A stretch of 64,000 bases of DNA. It comes from Pseudomonas anguilliseptica. Its GTDB lineage: Bacteria; Pseudomonadota; Gammaproteobacteria; Pseudomonadales; Pseudomonadaceae. Below the pieces are notes generated by a model. The model searched no databases and was not told where the DNA came from. It worked only from the letters and a program-made list of their open reading frames with translations. Of the stretch, positions 42,211 to 52,009 are shown in pieces (position 1 is the stretch's first letter; each line of letters begins with the position of its first letter). The DNA is taken from assembly GCF_900105355.1 (NCBI RefSeq), contig NZ_FNSC01000001.1, forward strand, positions 992,001 to 1,056,000, written 5' to 3'. A program made the position numbers and the translations under genes.

Positions 42211-43034
42211 GTCGTTCATTACTCGGCACACTGACCTTGCTTGCTCTGTTGATTGGCAATCCAACGCAGGCGCATACGGTTGGTAGCGTATTCAGCGACG
42301 CCTTGCCCAAGGGCAAGCAAGGACCGCAGCTGGTTGTGCTGCCTGCCGGGCGCTATCTGTTGGGTGATCACAGTGGCCGCGGCAACCATAACGAACGCCC
42401 GCTGACGCCGATAAAAATCAACCGCCCCTTCGCCATAGGCCGCTACGAAGTCAGTTTCGCTGACTGGCAGCAGTATGCCGACGCCACCGCTACGGCCATG
42501 CCGGATAACGAGGGCTGGGGGCTGTCGGCGCAGCGACCGGTGATCCATGTGTCCTGGCATCAGGCCCAGGCCCAGGCCTATAGCCAATGGCTGTCGAAGG
42601 TCACCGGCCAGCGCTATCGCCTGCCCACCGAGGCCGAGTGGGAATACGCCGCCCGCGCCGGCAGCACCAGCTATTACTGGTGGGGCGAGCAGCTCGACAG
42701 CCCGGAAACCCGCCCGCGCGCGCATTGCCGCGGCTGCGCCACTTCGCGCCTGATCCAGAGCAAAACCGAGCGCGTCGGCCAGTTCACCGCCAATGCCTTC
42801 GGCCTGCATGACACCGCCGGCAACGTTTGGGAATGGACCGCCTCGCGCTTCGCTAGCCCCTTCGACGGCAGCGAGCAACAGGCGGCCAGCCTGCTCGACA
42901 ACAGCCCGCGGGTCGTGCGCGGTGGCGCCAGGAACAGTGGCCCGAGTTACCTGCGCAGCAGCCAGCGCGATATGAAGCAGCCGCAACACAAGGATTACGC
43001 CCTGGGTTTTCGCGTGCTGCGTGAATTGCCTTGA
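42195..43034 (+). CDS. Secreted formylglycine-generating-enzyme-like (SUMF1) protein
   Basis: 279 aa with a signal peptide (cleavage after TQA, about residue 26), so exported. The SUMF1/FGE fold is evident from PAGRYLLGD, RYEVSFADWQQYA, PVIHVSWHQAQAYSQWL-type blocks, RLPTEAEWEYAARAG and NVWEWTAS, then VVRGGARNSG and GFRVLREL. The copper-ligand cysteine pair of true FGE is not obvious; the only close pair is AHCRGC (~residue 178). It may be a non-catalytic or differently catalytic member. The start overlaps hinT, so it is probably coupled. Confidence 0.85.
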   Translation: MATGLSRSLLGTLTLLALLIGNPTQAHTVGSVFSDALPKGKQGPQLVVLPAGRYLLGDHSGRGNHNERPLTPIKINRPFAIGRYEVSFADWQQYADATATAMPDNEGWGLSAQRPVIHVSWHQAQAQAYSQWLSKVTGQRYRLPTEAEWEYAARAGSTSYYWWGEQLDSPETRPRAHCRGCATSRLIQSKTERVGQFTANAFGLHDTAGNVWEWTASRFASPFDGSEQQAASLLDNSPRVVRGGARNSGPSYLRSSQRDMKQPQHKDYALGFRVLRELP

Positions 43035-43127
43035 GGTCAACGCGTGGCAAGGCTGCGACGAAACGTCAACAGACCTTCTCCCGCGCGTGGAGTAAACTGA
43101 GCGCCGTCATCATCGCCGGAGGTCCCT

Positions 43128-43775
43128 ATGGCCAGCGAACGTCACTTCTCACCCGTTGATCGCCTGCTGCTGCAAGCCGATGCTGCCTTGCGCACCTTGC
43201 TGCCCTTCAGCGGCCAGCCGACGCGGCCCTCACCGGCCATCGTGCAACCGGAAGCCGAGCTGGATGAACAGCAGGCCCAGCATGTTGCGGGTTTGATGCG
43301 CATCAACCATACCGGCGAAGTCTGCGCCCAGGCGCTCTACCAGGGCCAGGCCCTTACCGCCAAGCTGCCGCAGGTGCGCCAGGCGATGGAACATGCGGCT
43401 GATGAGGAAATCGACCATCTGGCTTGGTGTGAGCAACGCATCCGTCAACTCGATAGCCAGCCCAGCATTCTCAACCCGCTGTTCTACGGCCTGTCATTCG
43501 GCGTTGGTGCAGCGGCCGGGCTGATCAGCGACAAGGTCAGCCTGGGGTTTGTCGCCGCCACCGAAGATCAGGTGGTCAAACACCTCGATGAACACCTGCA
43601 GCAGATCCCACTGGAAGACCAGAAGTCCCGGGCGATTCTTGAGCAGATGCGTGTCGATGAAGAGCAACACGCCTGCAACGCACTGGACGCCGGCGGCTTG
43701 CGCTTCCCGGCGCCAGTGAAGTTCGGCATGAGCCTGCTGGCCAAGGTGATGACCAGCACCACCTACCGCGTGTAA
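43128..43775 (+). CDS. coq7: 3-demethoxyubiquinol 3-hydroxylase (Coq7)
   Basis: Di-iron monooxygenase for the penultimate hydroxylation of ubiquinone synthesis. 215 aa with GGAGG before ATG 43128. Carboxylate-bridged di-iron ligands are seen in [22 protein letters not shown] (EExxH) and [16 protein letters not shown]. Stands alone, closed by a bidirectional terminator. Confidence 0.96.
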   Translation: MASERHFSPVDRLLLQADAALRTLLPFSGQPTRPSPAIVQPEAELDEQQAQHVAGLMRINHTGEVCAQALYQGQALTAKLPQVRQAMEHAADEEIDHLAWCEQRIRQLDSQPSILNPLFYGLSFGVGAAAGLISDKVSLGFVAATEDQVVKHLDEHLQQIPLEDQKSRAILEQMRVDEEQHACNALDAGGLRFPAPVKFGMSLLAKVMTSTTYRV

Positions 43776-43794
43776 GACTGAATCGCAGGCACAG

Positions 43795-43819
43795 AAAAGG
43801 GCACCGAGGTGCCCTTTTT
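43795..43819. terminator. Bidirectional terminator, coq7 / osmC-like
   Basis: AAAAGGGCAC, CGAG loop, GTGCCCTTTTT: a symmetrical stem with A and T tracts on both sides, between two convergent genes. Confidence 0.9.
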
Positions 43820-43844
43820 CATGTCGCCAGGTATCTACAACCGC

Positions 43845-44270
43845 TTACTCGCCCAACTCGACAATCTCGTAGTCGTGGGTGATTTCGACGCCGCCGCGGC
43901 CCAGCATGATCGAGGCCGAGCAGTACTTCTCGGCCGACAGCTCAACCGCACGCTTGACCTGAGCCTCCTTCAAACCACGGCCCTTGACCACGAAATGCAG
44001 GTGGATCTTGGTAAATACCTTGGGCTCTTCCGTAGCACGCTCCGCTTCCAGAAAAGCTTCACAGCTTTCTACCGCTTGGCGGGACTTATTCAGGATGCTG
44101 ACCACATCGAAGTTGCTGCAGCCACCCAGACCAATCAGCACCATCTCCATCGGCCGCACACCCAGGTTGCGTCCACCGCTCTCTGGCGGGCCGTCCATTA
44201 CCACCGCATGGCCGCTGCCCGATTCTCCGATAAACAGGGCTTCGCCTGCCCACTGAATACGCGCTTTCAT
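43845..44270 (-). CDS. OsmC-family protein (YhfA-like)
   Basis: 141 aa. OsmC proteins are thiol peroxidases acting on organic hydroperoxides. The two family cysteines are present in GLGGCSNFDVV (~residue 51) and AEKYCSASIML (~116). It is the divergent neighbour of vfr, as yhfA is of crp in enterobacteria. The YhfA branch has no confirmed physiological substrate. Confidence 0.88.
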   Translation of the reverse strand: MKARIQWAGEALFIGESGSGHAVVMDGPPESGGRNLGVRPMEMVLIGLGGCSNFDVVSILNKSRQAVESCEAFLEAERATEEPKVFTKIHLHFVVKGRGLKEAQVKRAVELSAEKYCSASIMLGRGGVEITHDYEIVELGE

Positions 44271-44502
44271 TACTCGGGCTCCGCTGTTAAAAAGGAAGGC
44301 AGCTTAGCACAGCACCGTTACAACCTCTTTGGGTGCCAAGAGAGCCAAAAGCTCGTGCTGAGTGTTAGCCAGGTCGCAAAACAACACCTAGTCTTAGACT
44401 GGTGGTTAAGCTGATAGCTAATTACTGGCACACTTGTACAGATAACTATTATTAGAACTTCAGCCGCACAACGGCTTACCTTTATAAATTCGGGATTCAG
44501 GC

Positions 44503-45147
44503 ATGGTAGCTATTACCCTCACACCTAAAATAAAAAATCTCGACAAGCTTCTCGCGCATTGCCACCGCCGTCGCTACACCGCCAAGAGCACCATCATCTA
44601 TGCGGGCGATCGCTGCGAAACGCTGTTCTTCATCGTCAAAGGGTCGGTCACTATCCTAATCGAAGACGATGATGGTCGTGAAATGATCATCGCTTACCTC
44701 AACTCCGGCGACTTCTTCGGAGAAATGGGCCTGTTCGAAAAGGACGGTACCGAAAAAGAACGTAGCGCCTGGGTGCGCGCCAAGACCGAGTGCGAAGTGG
44801 CAGAGCTGAGCTACGCCAAATTCCGCGAGCTGACCCAACAAGACCCCGATATTCTCTATGCCCTGGGCAGCCAGATGGCTGAACGCCTGCGCAACACCAC
44901 GCGCAAGGTCGGCGACCTGGCCTTCCTCGACGTCACCGGCCGTGTTGCCCGTACCCTGCTCGATCTGTGCAAGCAACCCGACGCCATGACCCACCCGGAC
45001 GGCATGCAGATCAAGATCACCCGTCAGGAAATCGGTCGTATCGTTGGCTGCTCCCGCGAGATGGTCGGTCGTGTGCTCAAAGCACTGGAAGAACAAGGCC
45101 TGGTCAGCGTCAAAGGCAAAACCATGGTGGTGTTCGGCACGCGCTGA
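44503..45147 (+). CDS. vfr: cAMP-receptor transcription factor Vfr
   Basis: Global regulator of the CRP family, controlling virulence and motility genes in Pseudomonas. 214 aa, starts [20 protein letters not shown]. The cAMP pocket lies at residues ~25-125 ([11 protein letters not shown], then ERSAWVRAK), and the helix-turn-helix is near residue 175 ([20 protein letters not shown]). The sequence matches the Vfr pattern more than enterobacterial Crp. Upstream 232 bases hold no clear CRP-type palindrome that I could find. Confidence 0.95.
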   Translation: MVAITLTPKIKNLDKLLAHCHRRRYTAKSTIIYAGDRCETLFFIVKGSVTILIEDDDGREMIIAYLNSGDFFGEMGLFEKDGTEKERSAWVRAKTECEVAELSYAKFRELTQQDPDILYALGSQMAERLRNTTRKVGDLAFLDVTGRVARTLLDLCKQPDAMTHPDGMQIKITRQEIGRIVGCSREMVGRVLKALEEQGLVSVKGKTMVVFGTR

Positions 45148-45165
45148 ACCCCCAGCTGCAGCCAT

Positions 45166-45196
45166 AAAAAAGCCGACGCATGCGTCGGCTTTTTTA
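45166..45196. terminator. Bidirectional terminator, vfr / trpC
   Basis: AAAAAAGCCGACGCA / TGCGTCGGCTTTTTT, a fully self-complementary stem with A and T tracts, between two convergent genes. Confidence 0.92.
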
Positions 45197-45208
45197 TGTG
45201 TCGTGGTT

Positions 45209-46045
45209 TCAGTCCACGTCAGGGGCAGCGATCACCCGCTTGCGCTCGGGAAAGAACAGTCGTTCCAGTTCAGCCCCTGGATTATCAGCACGCATAAACG
45301 CTTCGCCAACCAGAAAGGCATACACCTCGCTGATTTCCATCAGCTCGACATCGGCACGATTAAGGATGCCACTCTCGGTCACCACCAGGCGATCACGCGG
45401 AATGCGCGGCAGCAGGTCGAGGGTGGTTTCCAGGCTCAGTTCGAAGGTGTGCAGGTTACGGTTGTTGATCCCCACCAGCGGTGTATCCAGGGTCTTCAGC
45501 GCCCGCTCCAGTTCGTCGCCGTCGTGCACTTCCACCAGCACATCGAGATCGAATGCCTTGGCCGTCGCAGCCAGCTCGGCCATCTGTGCGTCTTCCAGCG
45601 CTGAGACAATCAACAACACGCAGTCGGCCCCCAGGGCACGAGCCTCCACGATCTGGTAAGGATCGATCATGAAATCCTTGCGAATCACCGGCAGCGAGCA
45701 CGCAGCACGGGCTTCCTGCAGATAACGATCCGCACCCTGAAAGAAGTCGATATCGGTCAGCACTGACAGACAGGTGGCACCGCCGGCCTGATAGCTCTGG
45801 GCAATCTCGGCAGGCACGAAATGCTCGCGCAGCACACCCTTGCTTGGCGAGGCCTTTTTGATTTCGGCGATCACCGCCGGCTGCTTGCGCTTGGCCTGGC
45901 TGATCAGCGCCTCGGCAAAGCCGCGCACCGGATCGGCAGCACGGGCTTGCTGCTCAAGCTCGGCCAGCGAAACAACGGCGCGGCGAGCGGCGACTTCCTC
46001 AGCCTTGCGCGCAAGAATCTTCTCCAGAACGGTTGGAATACTCAC
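45209..46045 (-). CDS. trpC: Indole-3-glycerol phosphate synthase
   Basis: Closes the indole ring from CdRP in tryptophan synthesis. 278 aa, monofunctional (no TrpF fusion). Conserved [13 protein letters not shown] (~58-70), FFQGADRYL and [13 protein letters not shown]. Last gene of trpEGDC; ATGA overlap with trpD. Confidence 0.97.
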   Translation of the reverse strand: MSIPTVLEKILARKAEEVAARRAVVSLAELEQQARAADPVRGFAEALISQAKRKQPAVIAEIKKASPSKGVLREHFVPAEIAQSYQAGGATCLSVLTDIDFFQGADRYLQEARAACSLPVIRKDFMIDPYQIVEARALGADCVLLIVSALEDAQMAELAATAKAFDLDVLVEVHDGDELERALKTLDTPLVGINNRNLHTFELSLETTLDLLPRIPRDRLVVTESGILNRADVELMEISEVYAFLVGEAFMRADNPGAELERLFFPERKRVIAAPDVD

Positions 46046-47091
46046 CAGGCATTCTCCTCTTTGAATACAGCGGTAAAGGACACCAACTCCTGCAACTTCT
46101 CCCAGGCCAGGCCGGTGTGCAAGGCGTCATGGGCCAGCTGCACGCCCTGCTTGAGGCTGCTCGCCAGATCCGCCGCATACAGCGCCGCGCCGGCATTCAG
46201 GGCAATCATGTCGGCCGCTTTCTGCCCGGCGTCGGTCTTGCGTTTGCTCAGGGCATCACGAATCAGCGCCAGCGAAGCCTCCGGGCTTTCCACCGCCAAG
46301 CCGACCAGGCTCTGACTCTTCAGCCCGAGGTCTTCCGGCAACACCTCGTATTCGGTGATCTGCCCATCTTTCAGCTCGGCGACATGGGTCGCCGCCGCCA
46401 GACTGAATTCATCCAACCCATCGCGCGAGTGCACCACCAGGATGTGCTGACTGCCCAGGCGCTTGAGCACCTCGGCCAGCGGTCGGCACAGCGCCTGACT
46501 GAACACGCCCACCACCTGATGCTTGACCCCAGCCGGATTGGTCAACGGGCCAAGCATATTGAAGAGAGTACGCAGCCCCAGCTCACAACGCGGCACGGCG
46601 GCATATTTCATCGCCGAGTGATGCACCTGGGCAAACATAAAGCCGACACCGACGCTCTCGATGCAACGCGCCACCTGCACCGGCGTCAGACTCAGGTAGA
46701 TCCCTGCGGCCTCCAGCAGGTCGGCGCTGCCGCTCTTGCCAGAAACGGCGCGATTGCCGTGTTTCGCCGCCTTGCCGCCCGCAGCCGCGACGACAAAACT
46801 CGCCGCGGTGGAGACGTTGAAGATGTTCGCGCCATCACCGCCAGTGCCGACCACATCCACCACATGGTCGAGGGTCTGCAGGTGCACATGGCTGGCCAGC
46901 TCACGCATGACCGAGACCGCCCCAACGATTTCGTCGATGGTCTCGCTTTTCATGCGCATGCCCATCAGAAAGGCGCCGATCTGCGTATCCGTACACTGGC
47001 CCGTCATGATTTCGCGCATGACGTCCTGCATTTCTTCGGTGCTCAGGTCGAGCTGATTGACCACTCGATTGAGGGCTTCCTTGATATTCAT
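46042..47091 (-). CDS. trpD: Anthranilate phosphoribosyltransferase
   Basis: Transfers phosphoribosyl from PRPP to anthranilate. 349 aa with the PRPP-binding [16 protein letters not shown] (~80-95) and [19 protein letters not shown]. Start shares one base with the trpG stop and its stop overlaps trpC, so the three genes are tightly coupled. Confidence 0.97.
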   Translation of the reverse strand: MNIKEALNRVVNQLDLSTEEMQDVMREIMTGQCTDTQIGAFLMGMRMKSETIDEIVGAVSVMRELASHVHLQTLDHVVDVVGTGGDGANIFNVSTAASFVVAAAGGKAAKHGNRAVSGKSGSADLLEAAGIYLSLTPVQVARCIESVGVGFMFAQVHHSAMKYAAVPRCELGLRTLFNMLGPLTNPAGVKHQVVGVFSQALCRPLAEVLKRLGSQHILVVHSRDGLDEFSLAAATHVAELKDGQITEYEVLPEDLGLKSQSLVGLAVESPEASLALIRDALSKRKTDAGQKAADMIALNAGAALYAADLASSLKQGVQLAHDALHTGLAWEKLQELVSFTAVFKEENAW

Positions 47092-47684
47092 CAGCGCTGG
47101 CCTCCTTGTTGTTTGAGGAAGTTGGCAAACAGCTCATGGCCCTGTTCGGTAAGGATCGACTCAGGGTGGAACTGTACGCCCTCAATATGCAGAGTCTTGT
47201 GGCGCAGGCCCATGATCTCATCCACCGAACCGTCCTCATGCTGCGTCCACGCGGTGATTTCCAGGCAGTCCGGTAAGGTTTCGCGCTTGACCGCCAGGGA
47301 ATGGTAGCGGGTCACGGTCAACGGGTTGTTCAGGCCGGCGAAAACGCCCAGATCGCGATGGAACACCGGGCTGGTCTTGCCGTGCATCACCTGTCGCGCG
47401 CGCACCACATCGCCGCCGAAAGCCTGGCCGATGCTCTGGTGGCCCAGGCACACGCCGAGAATCGGCAGTTTGCCGGCAAAGTGCAGGATGGACTCGATGG
47501 AAACCCCGGCTTCAGTCGGCGTGCACGGCCCCGGCGAGACCACAATACGCTCAGGCTTAAGCGCCTCGATCTCGGCAATCGACAGTTCATCATTGCGAAT
47601 CACATGCACGTCAGCGCCCAGCTCGCCCAGGTACTGCACCACGTTGTAGGCAAAGGAGTCGTAGTTATCGATCATCAAAAGCAT
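47091..47684 (-). CDS. trpG: Anthranilate synthase glutamine amidotransferase component
   Basis: Supplies ammonia from glutamine to TrpE. 197 aa class I amidotransferase with the nucleophile cysteine in [15 protein letters not shown] (~residue 80) and the catalytic His-Glu in VQFHPES (~172). It lies only 11 bases downstream of trpE. Confidence 0.97.
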   Translation of the reverse strand: MLLMIDNYDSFAYNVVQYLGELGADVHVIRNDELSIAEIEALKPERIVVSPGPCTPTEAGVSIESILHFAGKLPILGVCLGHQSIGQAFGGDVVRARQVMHGKTSPVFHRDLGVFAGLNNPLTVTRYHSLAVKRETLPDCLEITAWTQHEDGSVDEIMGLRHKTLHIEGVQFHPESILTEQGHELFANFLKQQGGQR

Positions 47685-47695
47685 GGCGGGACTCC

Positions 47696-49189
47696 TCAGC
47701 GCGTGGACAGGTCAGGAGCGGTTTGCTCGGCAAGCGCCACAGCACGGAACATGGCGCGACGCTTGTTCAGCGTCTCCTCCCACTCCAGCGCTGGCACCGA
47801 GTCGGCCACGATGCCGGCACCGGCCTGCACGTGCAGTTCGCCATCTTTGATGACGGCAGTGCGAATGGCGATGGCGGTGTCCATATTGCCGTTCCAGGCC
47901 AGATAGCCCACAGCGCCACCGTAGACGCCGCGCTTGACTGGCTCCAGATCATCGATGATTTCCATGGCACGAATCTTCGGCGCGCCGGACAGGGTGCCGG
48001 CCGGCAGAATGGCGCGCAGCGCGTCCATTGCAGTGAGGCCTTCCTTCAGTTGGCCAGTAACGTTGGAGACGATGTGCATCACATTGGAATAACGCTCGAT
48101 CACCATTTTCTCGGTGAGCTTGACGCTGCCGGTGCTGGCCACACGACCGACGTCGTTGCGCCCCAGGTCGATCAGCATCAGGTGCTCGGCGACCTCCTTG
48201 GCATCGGACAACAGATCCTCCTCCAGGGCCAGGTCAGCCTCTTCATTAGCACCACGCGGGCGCGTGCCGGCAATCGGGCGCACCGTGACCAAGCCATCTT
48301 CCAGGCGCACCAGCACCTCCGGCGAGCTGCCAACCACATGGAAGTCGCCGAAGTTGAAGAAATACATGTAGGGCGTCGGGTTGATGCAACGCAGCGCGCG
48401 GTACAGATCAATCGGCGCCGCCTTGAACGGAATCGACATGCGCTGCGAGATCACCACCTGCATGCAATCGCCGGCAAGGATGTACTCCTTGATCGCCTTG
48501 ACCGCGTTTTCGTAGTCATCACGCTTGAAGCTGGAAACGAAGTCCGGCTCAGCACCAGCCGGCGCCGCCAGGTCCACGCCCAGGCGCGGAGTAATCGGCT
48601 GACGCAGCTTGTGCAAAATTTCCTGCAGGCGCGCCTGGCCCTGCTCCAGCGCATCGGCCGCACTCGGATCGACCAGCACAATGGCGTGCATCTTGCCGGC
48701 CAGGTTGTCGAACACCACCACGGCATCGGACACCATCAGCAGGATATCCGGCGTACCCAAGGCATCGGGGTTAACGCCCTTGGCCAGTTTGGGCTCGACG
48801 TAGCGCACGCTGTCATAGCCGAAATAACCGACCAGGCCACCGTTAAAGCGCGGCAGGCCGGCCAGGGTCGGCACCTTGTAGCGGTCCTTGAACTGCTCGA
48901 CAAAGGCCAGCGGGTCTTCGCAGTGATGACGTTCCACTTCGACACCGTCGACGCTGATGGTCACCTCATGCTCGTAAGCACGCAGCACAGTGCGCGCCGG
49001 CAGGCCGATGATGGAGTAACGGCCCCACTTCTCACCGCCCTGTACGGATTCCAGCAGGTAGGTGTTGGCCTCATCGGCTAGCTTCAGATAAATGGACAGC
49101 GGGGTGTCGAAATCCACCAGGGTTTCGCAGGCAACAGGAATGCGGTTATAGCCGGCAGCGGCTAAACGCAGAAATTCTTCGCGGGTCAT
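47696..49189 (-). CDS. trpE: Anthranilate synthase component I
   Basis: Chorismate to anthranilate, first committed step of tryptophan synthesis. 497 aa. A tryptophan feedback-site region is in the N-terminal half ([16 protein letters not shown]); the catalytic half has [20 protein letters not shown] (~335) and [15 protein letters not shown] (~408). Preceded by a Trp-codon leader peptide and directly followed by trpG, so the whole trpEGDC set looks like one transcript. Confidence 0.97.
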   Translation of the reverse strand: MTREEFLRLAAAGYNRIPVACETLVDFDTPLSIYLKLADEANTYLLESVQGGEKWGRYSIIGLPARTVLRAYEHEVTISVDGVEVERHHCEDPLAFVEQFKDRYKVPTLAGLPRFNGGLVGYFGYDSVRYVEPKLAKGVNPDALGTPDILLMVSDAVVVFDNLAGKMHAIVLVDPSAADALEQGQARLQEILHKLRQPITPRLGVDLAAPAGAEPDFVSSFKRDDYENAVKAIKEYILAGDCMQVVISQRMSIPFKAAPIDLYRALRCINPTPYMYFFNFGDFHVVGSSPEVLVRLEDGLVTVRPIAGTRPRGANEEADLALEEDLLSDAKEVAEHLMLIDLGRNDVGRVASTGSVKLTEKMVIERYSNVMHIVSNVTGQLKEGLTAMDALRAILPAGTLSGAPKIRAMEIIDDLEPVKRGVYGGAVGYLAWNGNMDTAIAIRTAVIKDGELHVQAGAGIVADSVPALEWEETLNKRRAMFRAVALAEQTAPDLSTR

Positions 49190-49403
49190 GAGCAGCCTCG
49201 TGGCTTGAGGTTAAAACGGTCGAATGCAGGCGCGCCGCCGTAGCGGCCAGGATCAGGTCAGAGGCGCCAGCGCCAACGGGCCAGGGCCTTGATGATTTTC
49301 ATGTCGGTGCTTGCCGACCAGCGCGTGCAGGTGACCACCACAAAACTCTCTTAATTCAAGCGGGATTGAACTCCGGCCACACTAGCGCAGGGCCGGAGGC
49401 GAA
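49190..49403 (-). promoter_or_regulatory. trpE leader region (probable attenuator)
   Basis: A 214-base gap between gph and trpE. It holds a short hairpin GTCGG / CCGAC just ahead of the leader ATG, the leader peptide (49258-49302), and downstream GC-rich complementary segments ending in GTTTTAACC. I cannot assign the exact terminator and antiterminator stems by eye. Confidence 0.55.
49258..49302 (-). CDS. trpL: trp operon leader peptide with tandem Trp codons
   Basis: Small open frame: ATG at 49302, 14 codons plus TGA, product MKIIKALARWRWRL. Two Trp codons separated by Arg lie near the end, as in ribosome-mediated attenuation leaders. It is 68 bases upstream of trpE on the same strand. No strong ribosome site is visible. 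Function is inferred from position and composition. Confidence 0.7.
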   Translation of the reverse strand: MKIIKALARWRWRL

Positions 49404-50140
49404 TCAACCCGCAAGGCCCGGCAAAAGCGCGGGCTCGGCAGGACGCAGCAGGCCGCTGAGGCAATCCAGCACATACGCCGGGTTTTCCTCGGCAATCGGC
49501 CGGCCGTGGTTGTAACCATAACTCAGCGCCACGCACGGCACCCCGGCGGCTTTGGCGGCTTTGGCGGCTTTGGCGGCAAGCACATCATTACGTGAATCAC
49601 CGACAAACAACGCCTGCTCAGCCGTCACCCGTGCCAGCTTTAGTACATGCAGCAGCGCCGCCGGATCAGGCTTCTGCTGGGGCAAGGTGTCGCCGCCAAC
49701 AATCCAGCGAAAATAGCCCCGAGGCCTTTTTCATCCAGCAGCGGCGCGACAAAGCGTTCGGGCTTGTTGGTGACAATCGCCAGCTCCACCTGTTGCTCGC
49801 GCAGCCAATCCAGCACCGGCCGCACACCGGGGTACACCTCGGTCAGCGCATGGTTTTCGGCGTAATGCTGCATAAACAGCTCCAGCGCCTGCTCGGTGAG
49901 GACCTCATCTATATGCTCATGGGCCAGCCCGCCCGCCAGGGCGCGGCGTACCAGCACCCGCGCACCATTGCCGACCCAGTCGCGTACCTGCGCCACACCC
50001 GCTGCCGGCCTCTCCAAATCGCGCAAAGTCTTGTCGATGGCTGCGGCCAGATCCGGCACCGAATCCACCAGGGTACCGTCCAGGTCAAACATCACCAGGC
50101 GCGGCACCTCACCCCGAAACAGCTCGCGCAGCAGACTCAT
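49404..50140 (-). pseudogene. gph: Phosphoglycolate phosphatase, frameshifted
   Basis: HAD-family phosphatase that removes 2-phosphoglycolate. Starts [20 protein letters not shown] at 50140, with the nucleophile motif DLDGTLVDS (~residues 18-26) and IVTNKPE (~120). The frame then breaks at a run of four C (49717-49720 on the plus strand): GAIFAGLLAA appears in place of the expected FRWIVGGDTLPQQK. The remainder, in another frame, has KPDPAALLHVLKLA and GDSRND (motif IV), followed by an expanded KAA repeat. Adding one base restores 245 aa. ATGA overlap with rpe. Confidence 0.85.
49551..49577. repeat. 9-bp tandem repeat, 3 units, inside gph
   Basis: Three perfect TTTGGCGGC units (plus strand) preceded by GGCGGC. 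In the gph frame they encode the AAKAAKAAKAAG stretch after motif IV; relatives usually have a single AAKAAG. Confidence 0.9.
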
Positions 50141-50811
50141 CCGCGCGCCTGAGCCAGTTCGGCGCGCATGGCGTCGATCACGGTTTTGTAGTCCGGCTGA
50201 TTGAAGATCGCCGAGCCGGCGACAAAGGTGTCGGCTCCAGCAGCGGCGATTTCGCGGATGTTCTGCACGTTCACCCCACCGTCGATCTCCAGACGGATTT
50301 CACGGCCAGAGGCGTCTATCAGCGCACGAGCCTCCTTGAGTTTCTCCAGGGTATGGGGAATGAACTTCTGCCCACCGAAACCTGGGTTAACGCTCATCAG
50401 CAGGATCATGTCCACCTTGTCCATCACATGCTTGAGCACATCCAGCGGGGTGGCCGGATTGAACACCAGACCGGCCTTGCAGCCGCCATCACGAATCAGC
50501 TGCAGGGAGCGATCGATGTGTTCGGACGCTTCCGGGTGGAAGGTGATATACGTGGCACCAGCCTCGATAAAGTCACCGATGATGCGGTCGACTGGCTTGA
50601 CCATCAGGTGCGCGTCAATCGGCGCGGTGATGCCGTATTTACGCAGCGCCGCACAGACCATCGGTCCGATGGTCAGGTTGGGCACATAATGGTTGTCCAT
50701 GACATCGAAGTGCACGATGTCGGCACCGGCGGCGAGCACCTTGTCCACTTCCTCGCCCAGACGGGCGAAATCGGCAGACAGAATCGACGGAGCAATGGCG
50801 AAGGGTTGCAT
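50137..50811 (-). CDS. rpe: Ribulose-phosphate 3-epimerase
   Basis: Interconverts ribulose-5-P and xylulose-5-P. 224 aa from ATG 50811 ([20 protein letters not shown]), with GAGGT 7 bases upstream; ATG 50829 adds six unconserved residues. TIM-barrel metal ligands are seen in [18 protein letters not shown] and EIDGGVN. Typical partner of gph, to which it is coupled. Confidence 0.96.
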   Translation of the reverse strand: MQPFAIAPSILSADFARLGEEVDKVLAAGADIVHFDVMDNHYVPNLTIGPMVCAALRKYGITAPIDAHLMVKPVDRIIGDFIEAGATYITFHPEASEHIDRSLQLIRDGGCKAGLVFNPATPLDVLKHVMDKVDMILLMSVNPGFGGQKFIPHTLEKLKEARALIDASGREIRLEIDGGVNVQNIREIAAAGADTFVAGSAIFNQPDYKTVIDAMRAELAQARG

Positions 50812-50947
50812 AGCGCACCTCAGTGGCATTCACGGAAGGCGCGCATTGTACCAGCCCGATCCAAGGCCTGGCGCGCATGAGCGGCACCTGACAAAGCTGA
50901 GCGGAAAAGGCTAGGCTGCTGAAACCCGATGTTCACCGGAGAACCCC

Positions 50948-51982
50948 ATGTTTTCGCGCCCTGTTGCCCTGGCCCTGAGCCTGCTGCTATCGATCAGCCC
51001 GCTACAGGCTGAAGAAGAAACTCCTGCAGAAGAAGCCCCCGCCGCTACGGACGCCTCAACCGAGACGACAGAGGAAGTACGTGCGCCCCTAGCCGAACGC
51101 AGTGAGGTCGAAGCCACGGCGCTGGAGCAGCAACTGGAGCAAAAGGAACAGCAGCAACTGCAGGCTGGCGATGAACGCTTCCTGGCCCTCTGGCTGCCGG
51201 CCAATGTCGGCGAACCCAGCGGCGCAGTGATCATTCTGCCAGGGGATGATGAAACCGCCGACTGGCCACAAAGTGTCGCCCCCTTGCGCCGCAAACTGCC
51301 AAACGGCGGCTGGCATAGTCTCAGCGTGACCCTGCCCGCCCCCAATAGCGATGCACCACCACTGCGCAGCGCCGAGCTACCCACTACAGAATCTGCAGAA
51401 GACGCTGCTGCCGACACCACAGAAGCACCGACAGAGGAAAGCGTCGAGAGCAGCCCAGCAACAGATGAAGCCGCGACGGAAAACCGCAATAGTCAGCTAG
51501 ACAGTGCCGAAGCCGCGGCAAACAAAGTGAAAAACATTGAGGAGCAGCAGAAAGCCCATGCCGAACGCGTATTGGCACGCATCGAATCGGCCATCGCGTT
51601 CGCCGAACAACGGCAGGCCAACACCATTGTGTTGCTCGGCCACGGCAGCGGCGCCTACTGGGCCGCACGCTACCTGGCCGAACGCAAGCCAGCCAAGATT
51701 CAGAACCTGCTGCTGGTAGCCGCACAATTGCCCGCTGGCTATACACCGCCACTCGATGAGCTGATTTCGCAGCTGCAACTGGCCACTGGCGACTTCTATT
51801 ACAAGGATCTGGCAGCCGACCGCCAGGCCGCCCTCAAGCGCTCGCAAGCCAGCAAACGACAGAAGCACCCCAGCTATATACAGATCGCCATGAAAGCCCT
51901 GCCAGGCAACCGCGAAGCCGAACAGGAGCAACTCTACCGCCGTATCCGTGGCTGGCTGACGCTGAAATTGCAGGCGAAATAG
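50948..51982 (+). CDS. DUF3530-family exported protein (alpha/beta-hydrolase-like)
   Basis: 344 aa with a signal peptide (MFSRPVALALSLLLSISPLQA) and CGGAG before the start. Two low-complexity acidic segments rich in Glu, Ala and Thr (about residues 22-62 and 140-190) flank a folded part. The C-terminal half has a GHGSGAYWAARYLA nucleophile-elbow-like motif (~235) and NLLLVAAQLPAG, as expected for an alpha/beta hydrolase. No function is established for the family. Confidence 0.75.
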   Translation: MFSRPVALALSLLLSISPLQAEEETPAEEAPAATDASTETTEEVRAPLAERSEVEATALEQQLEQKEQQQLQAGDERFLALWLPANVGEPSGAVIILPGDDETADWPQSVAPLRRKLPNGGWHSLSVTLPAPNSDAPPLRSAELPTTESAEDAAADTTEAPTEESVESSPATDEAATENRNSQLDSAEAAANKVKNIEEQQKAHAERVLARIESAIAFAEQRQANTIVLLGHGSGAYWAARYLAERKPAKIQNLLLVAAQLPAGYTPPLDELISQLQLATGDFYYKDLAADRQAALKRSQASKRQKHPSYIQIAMKALPGNREAEQEQLYRRIRGWLTLKLQAK

Positions 51983-52009
51983 CCCTAGCAGGCCGTTGAA
52001 AAACGTTAG

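Noticed and set aside
46033..47307. 424-aa frame opposite trpD
   Set aside because: Shadow of trpD and trpG; no start site support.
47723..49081. 452-aa frame opposite trpE
   Set aside because: Shadow frame of trpE.
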